The notes under the pieces: generated by a model | What the model was told of the DNA's origin: nothing | Database searches by the model: none | The model's input: the letters and a program-made list of their open reading frames with translations, nothing else | Made by a program: the position numbers and the translations under genes | Assembly (NCBI RefSeq): GCF_014204935.1 | Contig: NZ_JACHMJ010000001.1 | Location: 3,100,001 to 3,164,000, forward strand | Direction: 5' to 3' | DNA from: Conyzicola lurida | Lineage (GTDB): Bacteria > Actinomycetota > Actinomycetes > Actinomycetales > Microbacteriaceae | Length of the DNA stretch: 64,000 nt | In this document: positions 33,644-42,728 of the stretch, one piece after another | How positions within the stretch are numbered: the first letter of the stretch is position 1 | Layout: each line of letters starts with the position of its first letter

Positions 33644-35236
33644 TTATCCCAGCATCCGGATGGTGGTCGGCGCGATTGCGCCCGGACGGTCGAGCGTAAC
33701 GCCGCTGAGGTACATCGGCGTCTCGGTCTCGGCGAGCGGGAAGATGTCGACCCGCTCGATCAGCTCGGCCTCGGCCTGCTTCCAGATGCCGCACGCCTCG
33801 TCGGCGGACTCGGCGGTGAAGGCCTCGGTCGCGAGGGCGTTGTACTCCGGGTTCGAGACGGCCATGAAGTTGTAGCCACCGTTCTCGCTCGTCTCACCGA
33901 GGAAGAACAGGCTCAGCACCACGGGGCTGGACGGAGCGAGCTGGATGAATCCGGTGTCCCAGTCGTAGCTCTGGTAGAGGTCGGTCGACCATCCGGCCGG
34001 GTCCTCCGCCACGAGGTCGGTGGTGATGCCGAGCTCGTTCCATTCCTGCTGCACCTCTTCGGCCGCGGCACCGTGCGACGGGGTTCCCGCGTCGTAGATG
34101 AAGCGGATGGTGAGCGGCTCGCCGTCCTTCGACCGCAGTCCGTCGGAGCCGAGCTCGTAGCCGGCCTCGTCGAGCAGCTCGCCGGCCGCTTCGACGTCGG
34201 TGTCGGGGAGGGTCCATTCGGGGCCTCCGGCGACACAGGTGAGCGGGATCTGGTTGACGAGCGACACCGACTCGACGGCGTTGCCGTCGGTCACGAGCTC
34301 GCCGACCGCGTCACGGTCGAGCGCGAGGGTCAGTGCCTGGCGCACGCGCACGTCGGCGGTCGGGCGGTCGGCACGCTCGTTGAACAGCATCTCGCCGATC
34401 GGGTTGAGCAGGCTCTCGGTCTCGAGGCCGGCGGAGTCGAGGCGGGCACGGTCGGCGCCCACGACGGATGCCGCGTTGAGCTCGCCCGAGAGCAGCAGGT
34501 TCGCTGCCGTCGCCTCGTCGGTGATGACGCGGCCGAGGATCTCGTCCGGCAGACCCTCGGTGTCGCTGGTCACGCCGTCGGGGCCCCAGGTGTAACCGTC
34601 ACGCTTCGTGTAGGTGTACTCCGAGCCCGGGGTGGAGTCGGACAGCGCGTAGAGCGCGGTGCCGTTGGTCGCGTCGGTCAGGGTCTCGGGGTCGTCGAGG
34701 CCGGCCTGGCAGACCATCTCGATGCTGCCGGTGCCCTCGAGCAGGAACGGGTTGTTGGTCGCGGAGGTGATGGTGAGCACGTTGCCCTCGGCCGCGGCCG
34801 TCATGTCGGCGGTGATGCTCGACCCGAACCAGAACGTGCCGTTCGCGGCATCCGCCTGGTAGGAGATGTTGGCGGCGGCGGTCTCTGCTGTGAAGTCCGT
34901 GCCGTCGGCGCAGGTGATGCCGTCCTTGAGCGTGTACGCGATCGAAGTGCCGGTGACCTCCCAGCTGTCGGCGAGCCACGGGATGACCTCGCCCTCGGGG
35001 GTCGTGTAGGCCAGCGAGTCGTAGCCGAAGGCGACGAGCGCGCGCTGCACGAGCGAGACGCCGGTGAGCGGCGAGAGGCTGCCCGGGTCGTCGTTCAGCG
35101 CGACCGAGAAGGTGCCGCCGGAGACGACGTCGGTGCCGCCGTCCGATCCGCCGGACGGTGCACTGCACGCGGTGAGCGCCAGTGCTGTTGCGAGGGTAGC
35201 CGCCGCGACGGCGACTACGTGGTGCTGTCTTTTCAT
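33644..35236 (-). CDS. ABC transporter substrate-binding lipoprotein (family 5)
   Basis: 530 aa. The signal peptide ends in lipobox LTAC (lipidated Cys24). The mature protein is a DppA/OppA-type family 5 solute-binding protein (ALNDDPGSLSPLTGVSLVQRA, later AGYELGSDGL and the C-terminal PLAETETPMY). These bind peptides, opines, nickel or glycosides; specificity cannot be read from sequence. ATG 35236 overlaps the upstream stop (ATGA). Anchored outside the membrane, it feeds the adjacent permeases. Confidence 0.93.
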   Translation of the reverse strand: MKRQHHVVAVAAATLATALALTACSAPSGGSDGGTDVVSGGTFSVALNDDPGSLSPLTGVSLVQRALVAFGYDSLAYTTPEGEVIPWLADSWEVTGTSIAYTLKDGITCADGTDFTAETAAANISYQADAANGTFWFGSSITADMTAAAEGNVLTITSATNNPFLLEGTGSIEMVCQAGLDDPETLTDATNGTALYALSDSTPGSEYTYTKRDGYTWGPDGVTSDTEGLPDEILGRVITDEATAANLLLSGELNAASVVGADRARLDSAGLETESLLNPIGEMLFNERADRPTADVRVRQALTLALDRDAVGELVTDGNAVESVSLVNQIPLTCVAGGPEWTLPDTDVEAAGELLDEAGYELGSDGLRSKDGEPLTIRFIYDAGTPSHGAAAEEVQQEWNELGITTDLVAEDPAGWSTDLYQSYDWDTGFIQLAPSSPVVLSLFFLGETSENGGYNFMAVSNPEYNALATEAFTAESADEACGIWKQAEAELIERVDIFPLAETETPMYLSGVTLDRPGAIAPTTIRMLG

Positions 35237-36840
35237 GATGCGTCCTTCGGAGTGTGCGAGGCGAGTGGTGCGGGATTCCCGATCAGGGCCAAGGGACCGG
35301 CGGCTTTCACGGAGACTTTGAGGGTGGCGCGCGTCGCGTAGGAGACCGGGGTCTCGAGCACGTCGACGATTTCCACGAGGCGCGGGTCTGCCCCGGCCTG
35401 GATCGCACGTTCGATGGCGGTGCGTCCCGCCGCCTCGATGGCGGTCGCGCGGTCGGCGTAGTCGCACATCTGGTCGGCGCGGCCGCCGGCGAGGGCGATA
35501 GCGGCTCCCACCGCGTTCGCCACGTTGCCGCGGTCGGGGTGGAGCACCTCGCTCGCGCCGAGCACCCGGTCGGGCACGAGGAATCCGCCGCCGCCGACCA
35601 CGACGAGCGGGAGGCCGACACGGCCGAGCGACATTCTCTCGACCGCCGCCTCGATGCGGTCGTGGGCCACGGCGAGGGCGTTGCCCAGACCGGAGCGGGT
35701 GGAACGGTCGAGCGTGGGCAGCGAGCGCCCGTCGATCATTCCGGGCATCTGCATCGCCGCGGCATCCGTCAGTGTCGGTGTCGGACCGCCGAACAGGAGG
35801 GCCTCTTCGGTGAGCCGGTAGCCGACCGAGTCGTGGCCGGGGGTGCCGGTCGCCGTGTCGACGATCGTGCCGCCGCCGATGCCGACGCTGAGGATGTCGG
35901 GCATACGGAAGTTGGTGCGCACGCCGCCGATCTCGCGGGGCAGCGTCGATTCGCGCGGGAACCGGTCGACGAGCACGCCGAGGTCGCTCGTGGTGCCGCC
36001 GACGTCGATGATGATGGCGTTGTCCGCGCCGGAGAGGAAGGCGGCACCGCGGATCGAGTTCGCCGGTCCCGAGCCGATGGTGAGCACGGGGTAGCGGGCC
36101 GCGTACTCGACGGCCATCAGCGTGCCGTCGTTCTGGGCGAAGAAGGTGGCCGCGTCGAGCTGCTCCTCCTCGACGACGGTGAGCAGGCCCTGCGTGACAT
36201 CGCGGGCGACACCGTGCAGCGCGGCGTTCAGCACCGTGGCGTTCTCGCGCTCGAGCAGGCCGAGGGCGCCGATCTCGTGGCTGAGCGACACGGGCAGGTC
36301 GACGCCGACGTGGTCGCCGATGAGGGCGGCGACTTCGAGCTCCTGCTCGGGGAACGAGGGGCTGAAGATGCCGCAGACGGCGACCGCGTCGAAGCGGCCC
36401 TCGATCGAGTCGAGGAAGCGGCGGATGCCGTCGGTGTCGAGCGGGGAGAGCGGGTACCCGTCGACCAGGTGGCCGCCGCCGGCGAGCAACGAACCGGCGA
36501 GCACGGTGTCGCGCAGGTCGGCCGGCCAGCCGGTGAGGCTCGGGTGTTCGGTCGAGGCGGGGGCGCCGAGGCGGATCACGGCGACTCGGCCGAGGTCGCG
36601 GCGGCGCACGATCGCGTTGGTGGCGTGGGTGGTGCCGAGCATGACACGGGAGACACGCGAGCGGTCGTCGCCCAGGTCGCCGAGCACGGCGGAGAGGGCG
36701 GCGCGGATGCCGCCGGTGACGTCTTCGGTGGTGGCCTGCTTGGTCCAGGCGATCACCGCGCCGTCGGCGTCGAGCACGACCGCGTCGGTGTTGGTGCCGC
36801 CGACGTCGATGCCGACGGAGAGGTCGCGGAGGGCGTTCAT
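35233..36840 (-). CDS. Hydantoinase/oxoprolinase family protein
   Basis: 535 aa. Hydantoinase A N-terminal domain (VGIDVGGTNTDAVVLD, MLGTTHATNAIV) followed by the hydantoinase A/ROK-like ATPase domain (IIIDVGGTTSDLGVL, SVGIGGGTIVD, VGGGGFLVPD). Family members use ATP to open 5-membered imide or lactam rings (hydantoins, 5-oxoproline). It is shorter than HyuA proteins of ~690 aa, as is usual for members coupled to DUF917 genes. Overlaps both neighbours by 4 bp. Confidence 0.92.
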   Translation of the reverse strand: MNALRDLSVGIDVGGTNTDAVVLDADGAVIAWTKQATTEDVTGGIRAALSAVLGDLGDDRSRVSRVMLGTTHATNAIVRRRDLGRVAVIRLGAPASTEHPSLTGWPADLRDTVLAGSLLAGGGHLVDGYPLSPLDTDGIRRFLDSIEGRFDAVAVCGIFSPSFPEQELEVAALIGDHVGVDLPVSLSHEIGALGLLERENATVLNAALHGVARDVTQGLLTVVEEEQLDAATFFAQNDGTLMAVEYAARYPVLTIGSGPANSIRGAAFLSGADNAIIIDVGGTTSDLGVLVDRFPRESTLPREIGGVRTNFRMPDILSVGIGGGTIVDTATGTPGHDSVGYRLTEEALLFGGPTPTLTDAAAMQMPGMIDGRSLPTLDRSTRSGLGNALAVAHDRIEAAVERMSLGRVGLPLVVVGGGGFLVPDRVLGASEVLHPDRGNVANAVGAAIALAGGRADQMCDYADRATAIEAAGRTAIERAIQAGADPRLVEIVDVLETPVSYATRATLKVSVKAAGPLALIGNPAPLASHTPKDAS

Positions 36841-37973
36841 CGTGCCACCTCCGCGGTCGCGGCGACGCTGGTATCGCTCGTCGGCCCGTCGAACGGCACG
36901 TACGGGAAGTCGAAGTCGAACGCCGCGGGGCCGGCGAGCTCGATGCCGCGGGGCGTGCGCCAGAGCGGGTCGCAGGCCCAGGCGAGCACGCTCACCCGCT
37001 GGCCGAAGCGCAGCATCTCGGTCGAGATCGCCTCGCCCGTCTCGGAGTCGAGGATCGAGACGAGGTCGGGCACGCTCACGACGACCGCGCCGTCTTCGAT
37101 CACGACGAGGTTCTCGTTCTGGATCTCGACCCGCACCATGCGGCCGCGGTCGCCGCCGATGCCCTCGATGGTGACGGAGCCGCGGGTGAAGCCGCCAGCG
37201 GTGTTGCGGTCGATGTCGATGACTTTGCCGCGCAGCAGCACGGCGGCATCGAGTTCGTCGGCGATCTCGGCGACGGGCTCGGTCGCGGCGAGAAGACGAC
37301 GGCCGACTTGGATGGCGCGGCTGACAGTCCCCTCGATGACCGCCCCGGGAGCGGTCTCGCTCGTGAGCAGGTAGTGGGCGCCGAGGGCGATTCCGCCGGC
37401 GGCGACCGTGAACGCGCGGGCGTGGCGCTCGAGCCATGCGATGTCGACGGTGCGCAGCACGGTGACGTTGCCGACGACGTCGCTCATGACGGCGAACTCG
37501 CTCGGCAGGCCCGCGACGTTCATCGAGATCATCGTGGCCTTGGGAAACGCGCGGCCCATGCCGTCGGCGTCGAGCACGGCGAGACCGAGTTCGGCCGCCC
37601 AGCCGACGGGCGCGACGCCGTTGCTGCCGCCGATCTCGGCCGCCATGACGGTGGTGATGGGCCGGCCGACGAGACGCTCGACCTCGCGCAGCAGGGTGTG
37701 CGCCTGACTTGCGGAGCCGAGCATCTCGATACCGACGGAGGGGGCGCCCATGCCCGACATGATGATGACCGCATCGTCGGCGGTGAGGTCGGCGACACCG
37801 ACGACCCGCACGGGGCCGTTCTTGTCGATGGCAGTTTCGACCGACAGTTGGGCGCCGTGCACCGAACCGCCGCCACCGGTTCCGAAGACCGCGCAGCCCG
37901 CGGCGAGGGGAGCCACGTCGTCGCGCGTGATCAGGCGGACGGGTGGGGAATCGGTGGGGCGCGTCGAACTCAT
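36837..37973 (-). CDS. DUF917 family protein
   Basis: 378 aa. Starts with LITRDDVAPLAAGCAVFGTGGGG, then MSGMGAPSVGIEML, AAEIGGSNGVAPVGWAAELG and DADGMGRAFPKATM, the DUF917 core. DUF917 proteins are nearly always encoded beside hydantoinase-like genes and are thought to be partner subunits or co-enzymes, but the reaction has not been established to my knowledge. First gene of the ten-gene leftward unit; divergent from the PucR regulator with a 73-bp gap. Confidence 0.9.
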   Translation of the reverse strand: MSSTRPTDSPPVRLITRDDVAPLAAGCAVFGTGGGGSVHGAQLSVETAIDKNGPVRVVGVADLTADDAVIIMSGMGAPSVGIEMLGSASQAHTLLREVERLVGRPITTVMAAEIGGSNGVAPVGWAAELGLAVLDADGMGRAFPKATMISMNVAGLPSEFAVMSDVVGNVTVLRTVDIAWLERHARAFTVAAGGIALGAHYLLTSETAPGAVIEGTVSRAIQVGRRLLAATEPVAEIADELDAAVLLRGKVIDIDRNTAGGFTRGSVTIEGIGGDRGRMVRVEIQNENLVVIEDGAVVVSVPDLVSILDSETGEAISTEMLRFGQRVSVLAWACDPLWRTPRGIELAGPAAFDFDFPYVPFDGPTSDTSVAATAEVAR

Positions 37974-38046
37974 TCCTTGAGCGTAGTGAGGGGGTCAAGC
38001 GGGTGGAATGTTTTACCAACCCAAGGAATTGCGGCATATTGGTGTC

Positions 38047-39534
38047 ATGGCACAGATAACACTCGCCCAGATCGTGGAACAGAGCGACGGATTCGACCTG
38101 CGGTACCGCGCGGGCGACTCCGACGACGTCGTGGTCGAGGGCGTGGAGATGCTCGCGCTCGACGACGTGGGCGCCGCGACGGCCGGCCACCTCGTCATCG
38201 TGCTGACCGGTGCGGGCGACGAACCGCGCGCGTACCAGATCGACATCGCCATCCGACGGGCCATCGCGGTCGAGGCCGCCGCCCTGCTCTTCGTCGGCGA
38301 GATCGCCCTGGCCGAGACCTCGCGCACGCTCGCCGACCGCGGCTCGCTGCCCGTGCTGTCGGCGACCGCGGCGCCCTCCGACATCGCGGTCTTCGTCGAC
38401 CGCATGCTACGCGGCGGCGCGGCCGAGGCCATGGCGCGGGCCGAGCGCGCGGTGGCCGCCGTGGGGCACGCGGCCGATGCGGCTCCGCTCGACGCCAGGG
38501 GCGCCATCCTCGATGCCGCCGGTTCCGCCCTCGGCGTCGACCTGGACATCGTCGAGGACCCGACGGTGCGCTGGACCGACTCCGACGCGGTCTGCATCGG
38601 TGAGGTGCCGATCGGCCGCCTCGTCTCGCCTGACCACGACACCGCTCTCGCGATCGCGATCCCCGTGGTGGCCGCGGTTCTGTCGCGCGCGCTGCAGCGC
38701 GAATCGCAGGCCCGGTTCGGCCCCGCCCGCTCGCGGGCCGACCTGATCGTCGAGCTGCTGCTCGCCGAGTCCTCGCGCATCGACGCGCTCGCGGTCGACG
38801 CCGCGCGCGCCGGCCTGCCGGTGCAGCTCGCCCACGCCGCTGCCTGGATCGCGCCGAAGCACCGCGACGACCCGGCGCAGCGGCTGCCGCCGTCGCTCAT
38901 CGCCGCGATCGAACTGCGCGCGTTCCAGCTCATCGACGGGCGCGACGAGGTGTGGCACCTCGCCGGTTTCCACGACGACCTCGTTGTCATCGCCTCCGAG
39001 GAGGCCGGAGCGCCGAACCACCAGCGCCGCCTGCGCGACGTGATCGAGCAGCTGGTCGCGCACGGCAGCACCATCGCGGGCGACGAGTGGACGTTCACCG
39101 TGGGGCTCGGCACCCCGCAGTCCGGGGCCTCCGGCCTGCGCCAGTCGGCGACCGAGTCGCGCATCACCGCGGAATCCGCGGTCGCCGCCGGCCGCCTCGG
39201 CGCGATCGAGGTCACCGACGTCACCGGCCTGCGCCGCGTGCTGCTCGACTTCTACGCCTCGCCGCTCAGCCGCGCCCTGCTCGACGACGTGCTCGAGCCG
39301 CTCGACGCGCTCGGTGCCGAGCGCTCCGCGATCTCGGTGCGCACGCTGCTGGCCTACCTCAGCAACCGCAACTCGCTCGCCCGGGCCGCGGAGATCCTCA
39401 CGCTCCATCCCAACGCTGTCAACTACCGCATCCGCCGCATCGAGCAGTCGCTGCAGCTCGACCTCGAGGACCCCGACACCCGCTTCGCCCTCGAACTCGC
39501 CTGCCGGCTGCGGGTGATGGCGACGGCGCGGTAG
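38047..39534 (+). CDS. PucR-family transcriptional regulator
   Basis: 495 aa. An N-terminal PucR-like sensory domain, a central CdaR/GGDEF-like region, and a C-terminal PucR HTH (LLAYLSNRNSLARAAEILTL then HPNAVNYRIRRIEQ). PucR proteins activate purine or allantoin catabolism in Bacillus; relatives respond to other nitrogen-containing ligands. Divergent from the DUF917-hydantoinase-transporter operon, so it probably controls that operon (inference). ATG 38047 starts the conserved MAQITLAQIVEQ; the earlier in-frame start overlaps the promoter region. Confidence 0.9.
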   Translation: MAQITLAQIVEQSDGFDLRYRAGDSDDVVVEGVEMLALDDVGAATAGHLVIVLTGAGDEPRAYQIDIAIRRAIAVEAAALLFVGEIALAETSRTLADRGSLPVLSATAAPSDIAVFVDRMLRGGAAEAMARAERAVAAVGHAADAAPLDARGAILDAAGSALGVDLDIVEDPTVRWTDSDAVCIGEVPIGRLVSPDHDTALAIAIPVVAAVLSRALQRESQARFGPARSRADLIVELLLAESSRIDALAVDAARAGLPVQLAHAAAWIAPKHRDDPAQRLPPSLIAAIELRAFQLIDGRDEVWHLAGFHDDLVVIASEEAGAPNHQRRLRDVIEQLVAHGSTIAGDEWTFTVGLGTPQSGASGLRQSATESRITAESAVAAGRLGAIEVTDVTGLRRVLLDFYASPLSRALLDDVLEPLDALGAERSAISVRTLLAYLSNRNSLARAAEILTLHPNAVNYRIRRIEQSLQLDLEDPDTRFALELACRLRVMATAR

Positions 39535-39564
39535 CCCGGCCGCGCGTCGCAAAGCCGCACTCCC

Positions 39565-40965
39565 CTACCGCAGCAGCGCCGACACCCTCTCGGCGAGCTC
39601 GCGCGCCGCCGCCTCGACTTCCGCCGCGTTGGCCTGCATGTACTGCGTGGTGCCGACGACGCAGGCGGCCGCAGCGACCGTGCCGCTCGAGTCGCGCACC
39701 GGCGCCGACACCGACACGATGCCCGCGTCCTCGAACGCCTGCATCGAGAGCACCCCGTCGCGGTCGACCCGGCGCACGCGCTTCAGGAACACGTCCAGCT
39801 CGTGCGCGGTGTGCCGCGTCGGGAACAGTTGCGTGACTTCCTGCGCGCCGAAGTCCATCAGCAGCGTGGGCCCGCCGTCGGAGCCGATGATCGGGTGCGC
39901 CCGCCCCAGCCACGACGACATCTGCAAGCCATCGCCCGCCATCTCGAGTTCCTCGACCAGGGTGAAACTGCGCATGCCCTTGAGCACGGTGATGAACCCG
40001 CAGGTACGGGTGCGGTTCGCGATCTCCGCGGCGAGCGGTTTGCCCCCGGCGACGATCGTCGGCGCGGCGGCAGCGCGGTACCAGCCGTGCACGATCCAGC
40101 CGAGGCCGTAGCGGCTCTGGTCGCGGTTCGCCCAGACGAAACCGGCCCGCCTGCACGACTCGATCAGTCGCAGCGTGCGGTCGGGGCGCAGGCCGACGGC
40201 CCGCGCGGTGCCCGCGACCGTGTCGGGACCTGCGGCGAAATGCCGCAGGATGCGGAACGCGGCCTCGAGCGCGCTGGCCCCGGCGGGTGCGGCGAGGTCG
40301 GGCTCCGGCGAGCGCGGCTCGTCGATCCACTCCGCGAGCGACCGCTCGATCGTACGGCGTGCGGTGACCACGGCCCGCCGCGCCCGCGGCAGATTCTGGC
40401 CGACGCGGTTGATCGGCAGCCGCAGGGCGACCACTGCCACGTGCGCCCCCGCCGGCGTGAGCACCGGCGCGGCGATCTCGACGCTCATGCCGATCGTCGA
40501 CTCGACCCAGGGCTCCGGCGACTCGACGGCAGCCGCGGTGGCCGTGCGCATCACCGCGCTCCGCTCGTCGGCGACCAGGTCGCCGACGTCGGCCGGCGAG
40601 TGCAGGGTCCACAACGACTCGACAGAATCGATAACCCGGATGCCGCCGGCCGACCGAGCGGTCAGAAAAACGGTCTCGCCCGTCTGCTGCGCGGCCAGGG
40701 TCAGCGCGAACCGCACCGTGCGCGCGAACGGTGCCGCCGCGCCGCCCGACAGCCGGATCGCGTCACGCCCGAGCCGATAGGTGCCGTACGCGTCGCCGCG
40801 GCCGAGGAACCCCGCCGCCTCGAGCTCCGAGCACAGCCGCGACGCGCTGCTCAGAGTCACCCCGAGTTCGCGCGAGATCGTCCCCACGCTCAGCGGCGCG
40901 GTCGGGTCGCGTCGGCCCGCGACCACCTGCACCGCGGCCAGCCCCTGCACCACTCGCGAACTCAC
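39565..40965 (-). CDS. Double-length IclR-family regulator
   Basis: 466 aa from GTG 40965, with GAGAGG upstream; a TTG at 40989 is an alternative. It contains two consecutive IclR units: HTH 1 with SVGTISRELGVTLSSASRLC and a first effector domain, then HTH 2 (FAAGPDTVAGTARAVGLRPD followed by RTLRLIESC) and a complete IclR effector domain ending VSVSAPVRDSSGTVAA. Ordinary IclR proteins are ~250 aa and dimerise, so this chain resembles a covalent dimer. Divergent from the cupin-oxidase-OCD operon at 41117, which it probably regulates (inference). Confidence 0.88.
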   Translation of the reverse strand: MSSRVVQGLAAVQVVAGRRDPTAPLSVGTISRELGVTLSSASRLCSELEAAGFLGRGDAYGTYRLGRDAIRLSGGAAAPFARTVRFALTLAAQQTGETVFLTARSAGGIRVIDSVESLWTLHSPADVGDLVADERSAVMRTATAAAVESPEPWVESTIGMSVEIAAPVLTPAGAHVAVVALRLPINRVGQNLPRARRAVVTARRTIERSLAEWIDEPRSPEPDLAAPAGASALEAAFRILRHFAAGPDTVAGTARAVGLRPDRTLRLIESCRRAGFVWANRDQSRYGLGWIVHGWYRAAAAPTIVAGGKPLAAEIANRTRTCGFITVLKGMRSFTLVEELEMAGDGLQMSSWLGRAHPIIGSDGGPTLLMDFGAQEVTQLFPTRHTAHELDVFLKRVRRVDRDGVLSMQAFEDAGIVSVSAPVRDSSGTVAAAACVVGTTQYMQANAAEVEAAARELAERVSALLR

Positions 40966-41116
40966 GGCTGCGGCATCCTCTCGACACAATGTGCAATCTC
41001 ACACGGGGAGGTTTGCGCTGAGTACGCACTGTAACAGAGCCGGTTCTCCCTTTTCCTATAGTGATCGCACTCGCCCGGCGTCCATGCCGGACGGTCCCCC
41101 GCACACGAGGAGTCCC

Positions 41117-41551
41117 ATGAAACCGCCCGCCGCCGAGGTGCCGCAGATGCGCGTGCAGAGGGGTGGCGACGAGCGGCGCGACGTCACCTTCTACGGCGGC
41201 GCGGCCGGTCTGAGCGTCGAGCGGTATTTCGGCGCCAGCACCGCGCTGCCCGCCCAGGTCATGCTCTACTCGCTCGCGCCGGGCTCCTCCGAGGGCGAGC
41301 ACCTGCACCTCGAGGGCCACGACGAGAGCTGCTCCGTCACGAGCGACGACGAGCTGTACGTCGTCGTCGCCGGCGAGGTCGTGATGACCGTCGACGGCGA
41401 GCGCGAGGTGTTGCGCGCGGGCGACGCCGCGTATGCCCCGGCGGGCAGCCTGCACGGCGTGGCCAACGAGTCCTCCGAGCCCGCGCGACTCGTGCTCGTC
41501 TACGGGCAACCGGTACCACCGACATCCAGAACCACCACGAGCGGAAAGTGA
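41117..41551 (+). CDS. Cupin-domain protein
   Basis: 144 aa. Small double-stranded beta-helix with the conserved first cupin motif SSEGEHLHLEGHDESC and the second motif AYAPAGSLHGVANESSEPA. The metal ligands (two His, Glu, His) are recognisable. Function unspecified; small cupins in catabolic operons act as isomerases or dioxygenases. ATG 41117 with AGGAG upstream. Its stop overlaps the GTG start of the FAD oxidase (GTGA). Confidence 0.85.
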   Translation: MKPPAAEVPQMRVQRGGDERRDVTFYGGAAGLSVERYFGASTALPAQVMLYSLAPGSSEGEHLHLEGHDESCSVTSDDELYVVVAGEVVMTVDGEREVLRAGDAAYAPAGSLHGVANESSEPARLVLVYGQPVPPTSRTTTSGK

Positions 41552-42717
41552 ACAGCACCATGGAGACATTCGACGTTGCCGTCATCGGAATGGGTGCGCT
41601 CGGCAGCGCCGCCGCGTACCACCTCGCCCGCAAGGGTGTCAGTGTCGTCGCGTTCGAACAGTTCGAGCTCGGCCACGTGCGCGGGGCGTCGCACGACACC
41701 TCGCGCATCCTGCGCACGTCGTACGGCGCACCACAGTACGTGCGGCTCGCGCAGTCGGCGTACAAGGACTGGGCCGACTTCGAGGAGGTCGCCGGCGAGA
41801 CGTTCGTCACCGTCACGGGCGGGCTGATCTTCATCCCGACCGACGGCCCCTACGCGTCCTCCGACTTCACCACGAGCCTCGACGCCGAAGGGGTGCCCTA
41901 CGAGCTGCTCTCCCCCGCCGACGTGCACGCCCGCTGGCCGCAGTTCACCCTGCCCGAGAACGTCGAGACGGTCTACACCGCCGACACGGGCATCGTCCCG
42001 GCTTCGCGCTCCGTCGCCGCGTTGCAGCTGCACGCGCGGTTCAACGGCGCGGTGATCCGCGACCGCACGGCCGTGGAGCGTCTCACGCCCGACGACGCCG
42101 GTGTCGTCATCCACACCTCGACGGGCGACGTGCGCGCGGGCAAGGTCGTGCTGGCCACCGACGCGTGGACCAACACCCTGCTCGAACCGCTCGGGGCCGC
42201 CATCCCGCTCGAAATCATGCAGGAGCAGGTCACCTACTTCAAGCCGGCCGCGCCCGACGACTACGCCCGCGAGGTCTTCCCGGTGTGGATCTGGGAGGAC
42301 GAGTTCTGCTACTACGGCTTCCCCACCTACGGCGAGCCGACGATCAAGGCGGCGCGCGACAAGTCCGACAACCTGATGTCGCCCGCCGACCGCACCTACG
42401 TGCCCTCGCCCGAGCTACTCGAACAGCTCAGCGGATTTATGGCGGCGACAATCCCGGGCAGCGGCGAGGTGTTGCGTACGGTGACCTGCCAGTACGCGAT
42501 CACCCCCGACCGCAACTTCGTGCTCGGCCCGCTCGACGAGTACCCCGACATCATCGTCGCGCTCGGCGCCGGCCACGCGTTCAAGTTCACCCCCGCGATC
42601 GGGCGCATCCTCGCCGAGCTCGCGGTCGACGGCGACACGAGCGACGACATCTCCACGTTCCGACCGCCGTCGCGCACCGGCGCGCCGGCGGCATCCCCGT
42701 TTCCCGCCTCGTTCTAA
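41548..42717 (+). CDS. FAD-dependent amine oxidase, SolA/MTOX type
   Basis: 389 aa. N-terminal FAD-binding GMGALG (14-19), RGASHDTSRILRTSYG (the MSOX/MTOX signature in which His/Arg contact the flavin), and a C-terminal ITPDRNFVLGPLDEYP loop followed by GAGHAFKFTPAIG. Best match by pattern: N-methyl-tryptophan/sarcosine oxidase (SolA) group, oxidising N-methyl or secondary amines to an aldehyde or imine and H2O2. Start GTG 41548; ATG 41560 is an alternative. It lies 11 bp before the OCD gene. Confidence 0.9.
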   Translation: MNSTMETFDVAVIGMGALGSAAAYHLARKGVSVVAFEQFELGHVRGASHDTSRILRTSYGAPQYVRLAQSAYKDWADFEEVAGETFVTVTGGLIFIPTDGPYASSDFTTSLDAEGVPYELLSPADVHARWPQFTLPENVETVYTADTGIVPASRSVAALQLHARFNGAVIRDRTAVERLTPDDAGVVIHTSTGDVRAGKVVLATDAWTNTLLEPLGAAIPLEIMQEQVTYFKPAAPDDYAREVFPVWIWEDEFCYYGFPTYGEPTIKAARDKSDNLMSPADRTYVPSPELLEQLSGFMAATIPGSGEVLRTVTCQYAITPDRNFVLGPLDEYPDIIVALGAGHAFKFTPAIGRILAELAVDGDTSDDISTFRPPSRTGAPAASPFPASF

Positions 42718-42728
42718 GGAAAAGAATC

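Noticed and set aside
30976-33699. 907-codon open frame on the plus strand antisense to the Dpp genes
   Set aside because: Its residues are low-complexity Arg/Asp/Glu/His/Gly runs typical of antisense GC-rich DNA; the minus-strand ABC genes account for all of it.
41030-41062. Promoter TGTAAC-N21-TATAGT for the cupin operon
   Set aside because: The -10-like TATAGT is plausible but the spacing to any -35-like sequence is too long to support a specific promoter call.
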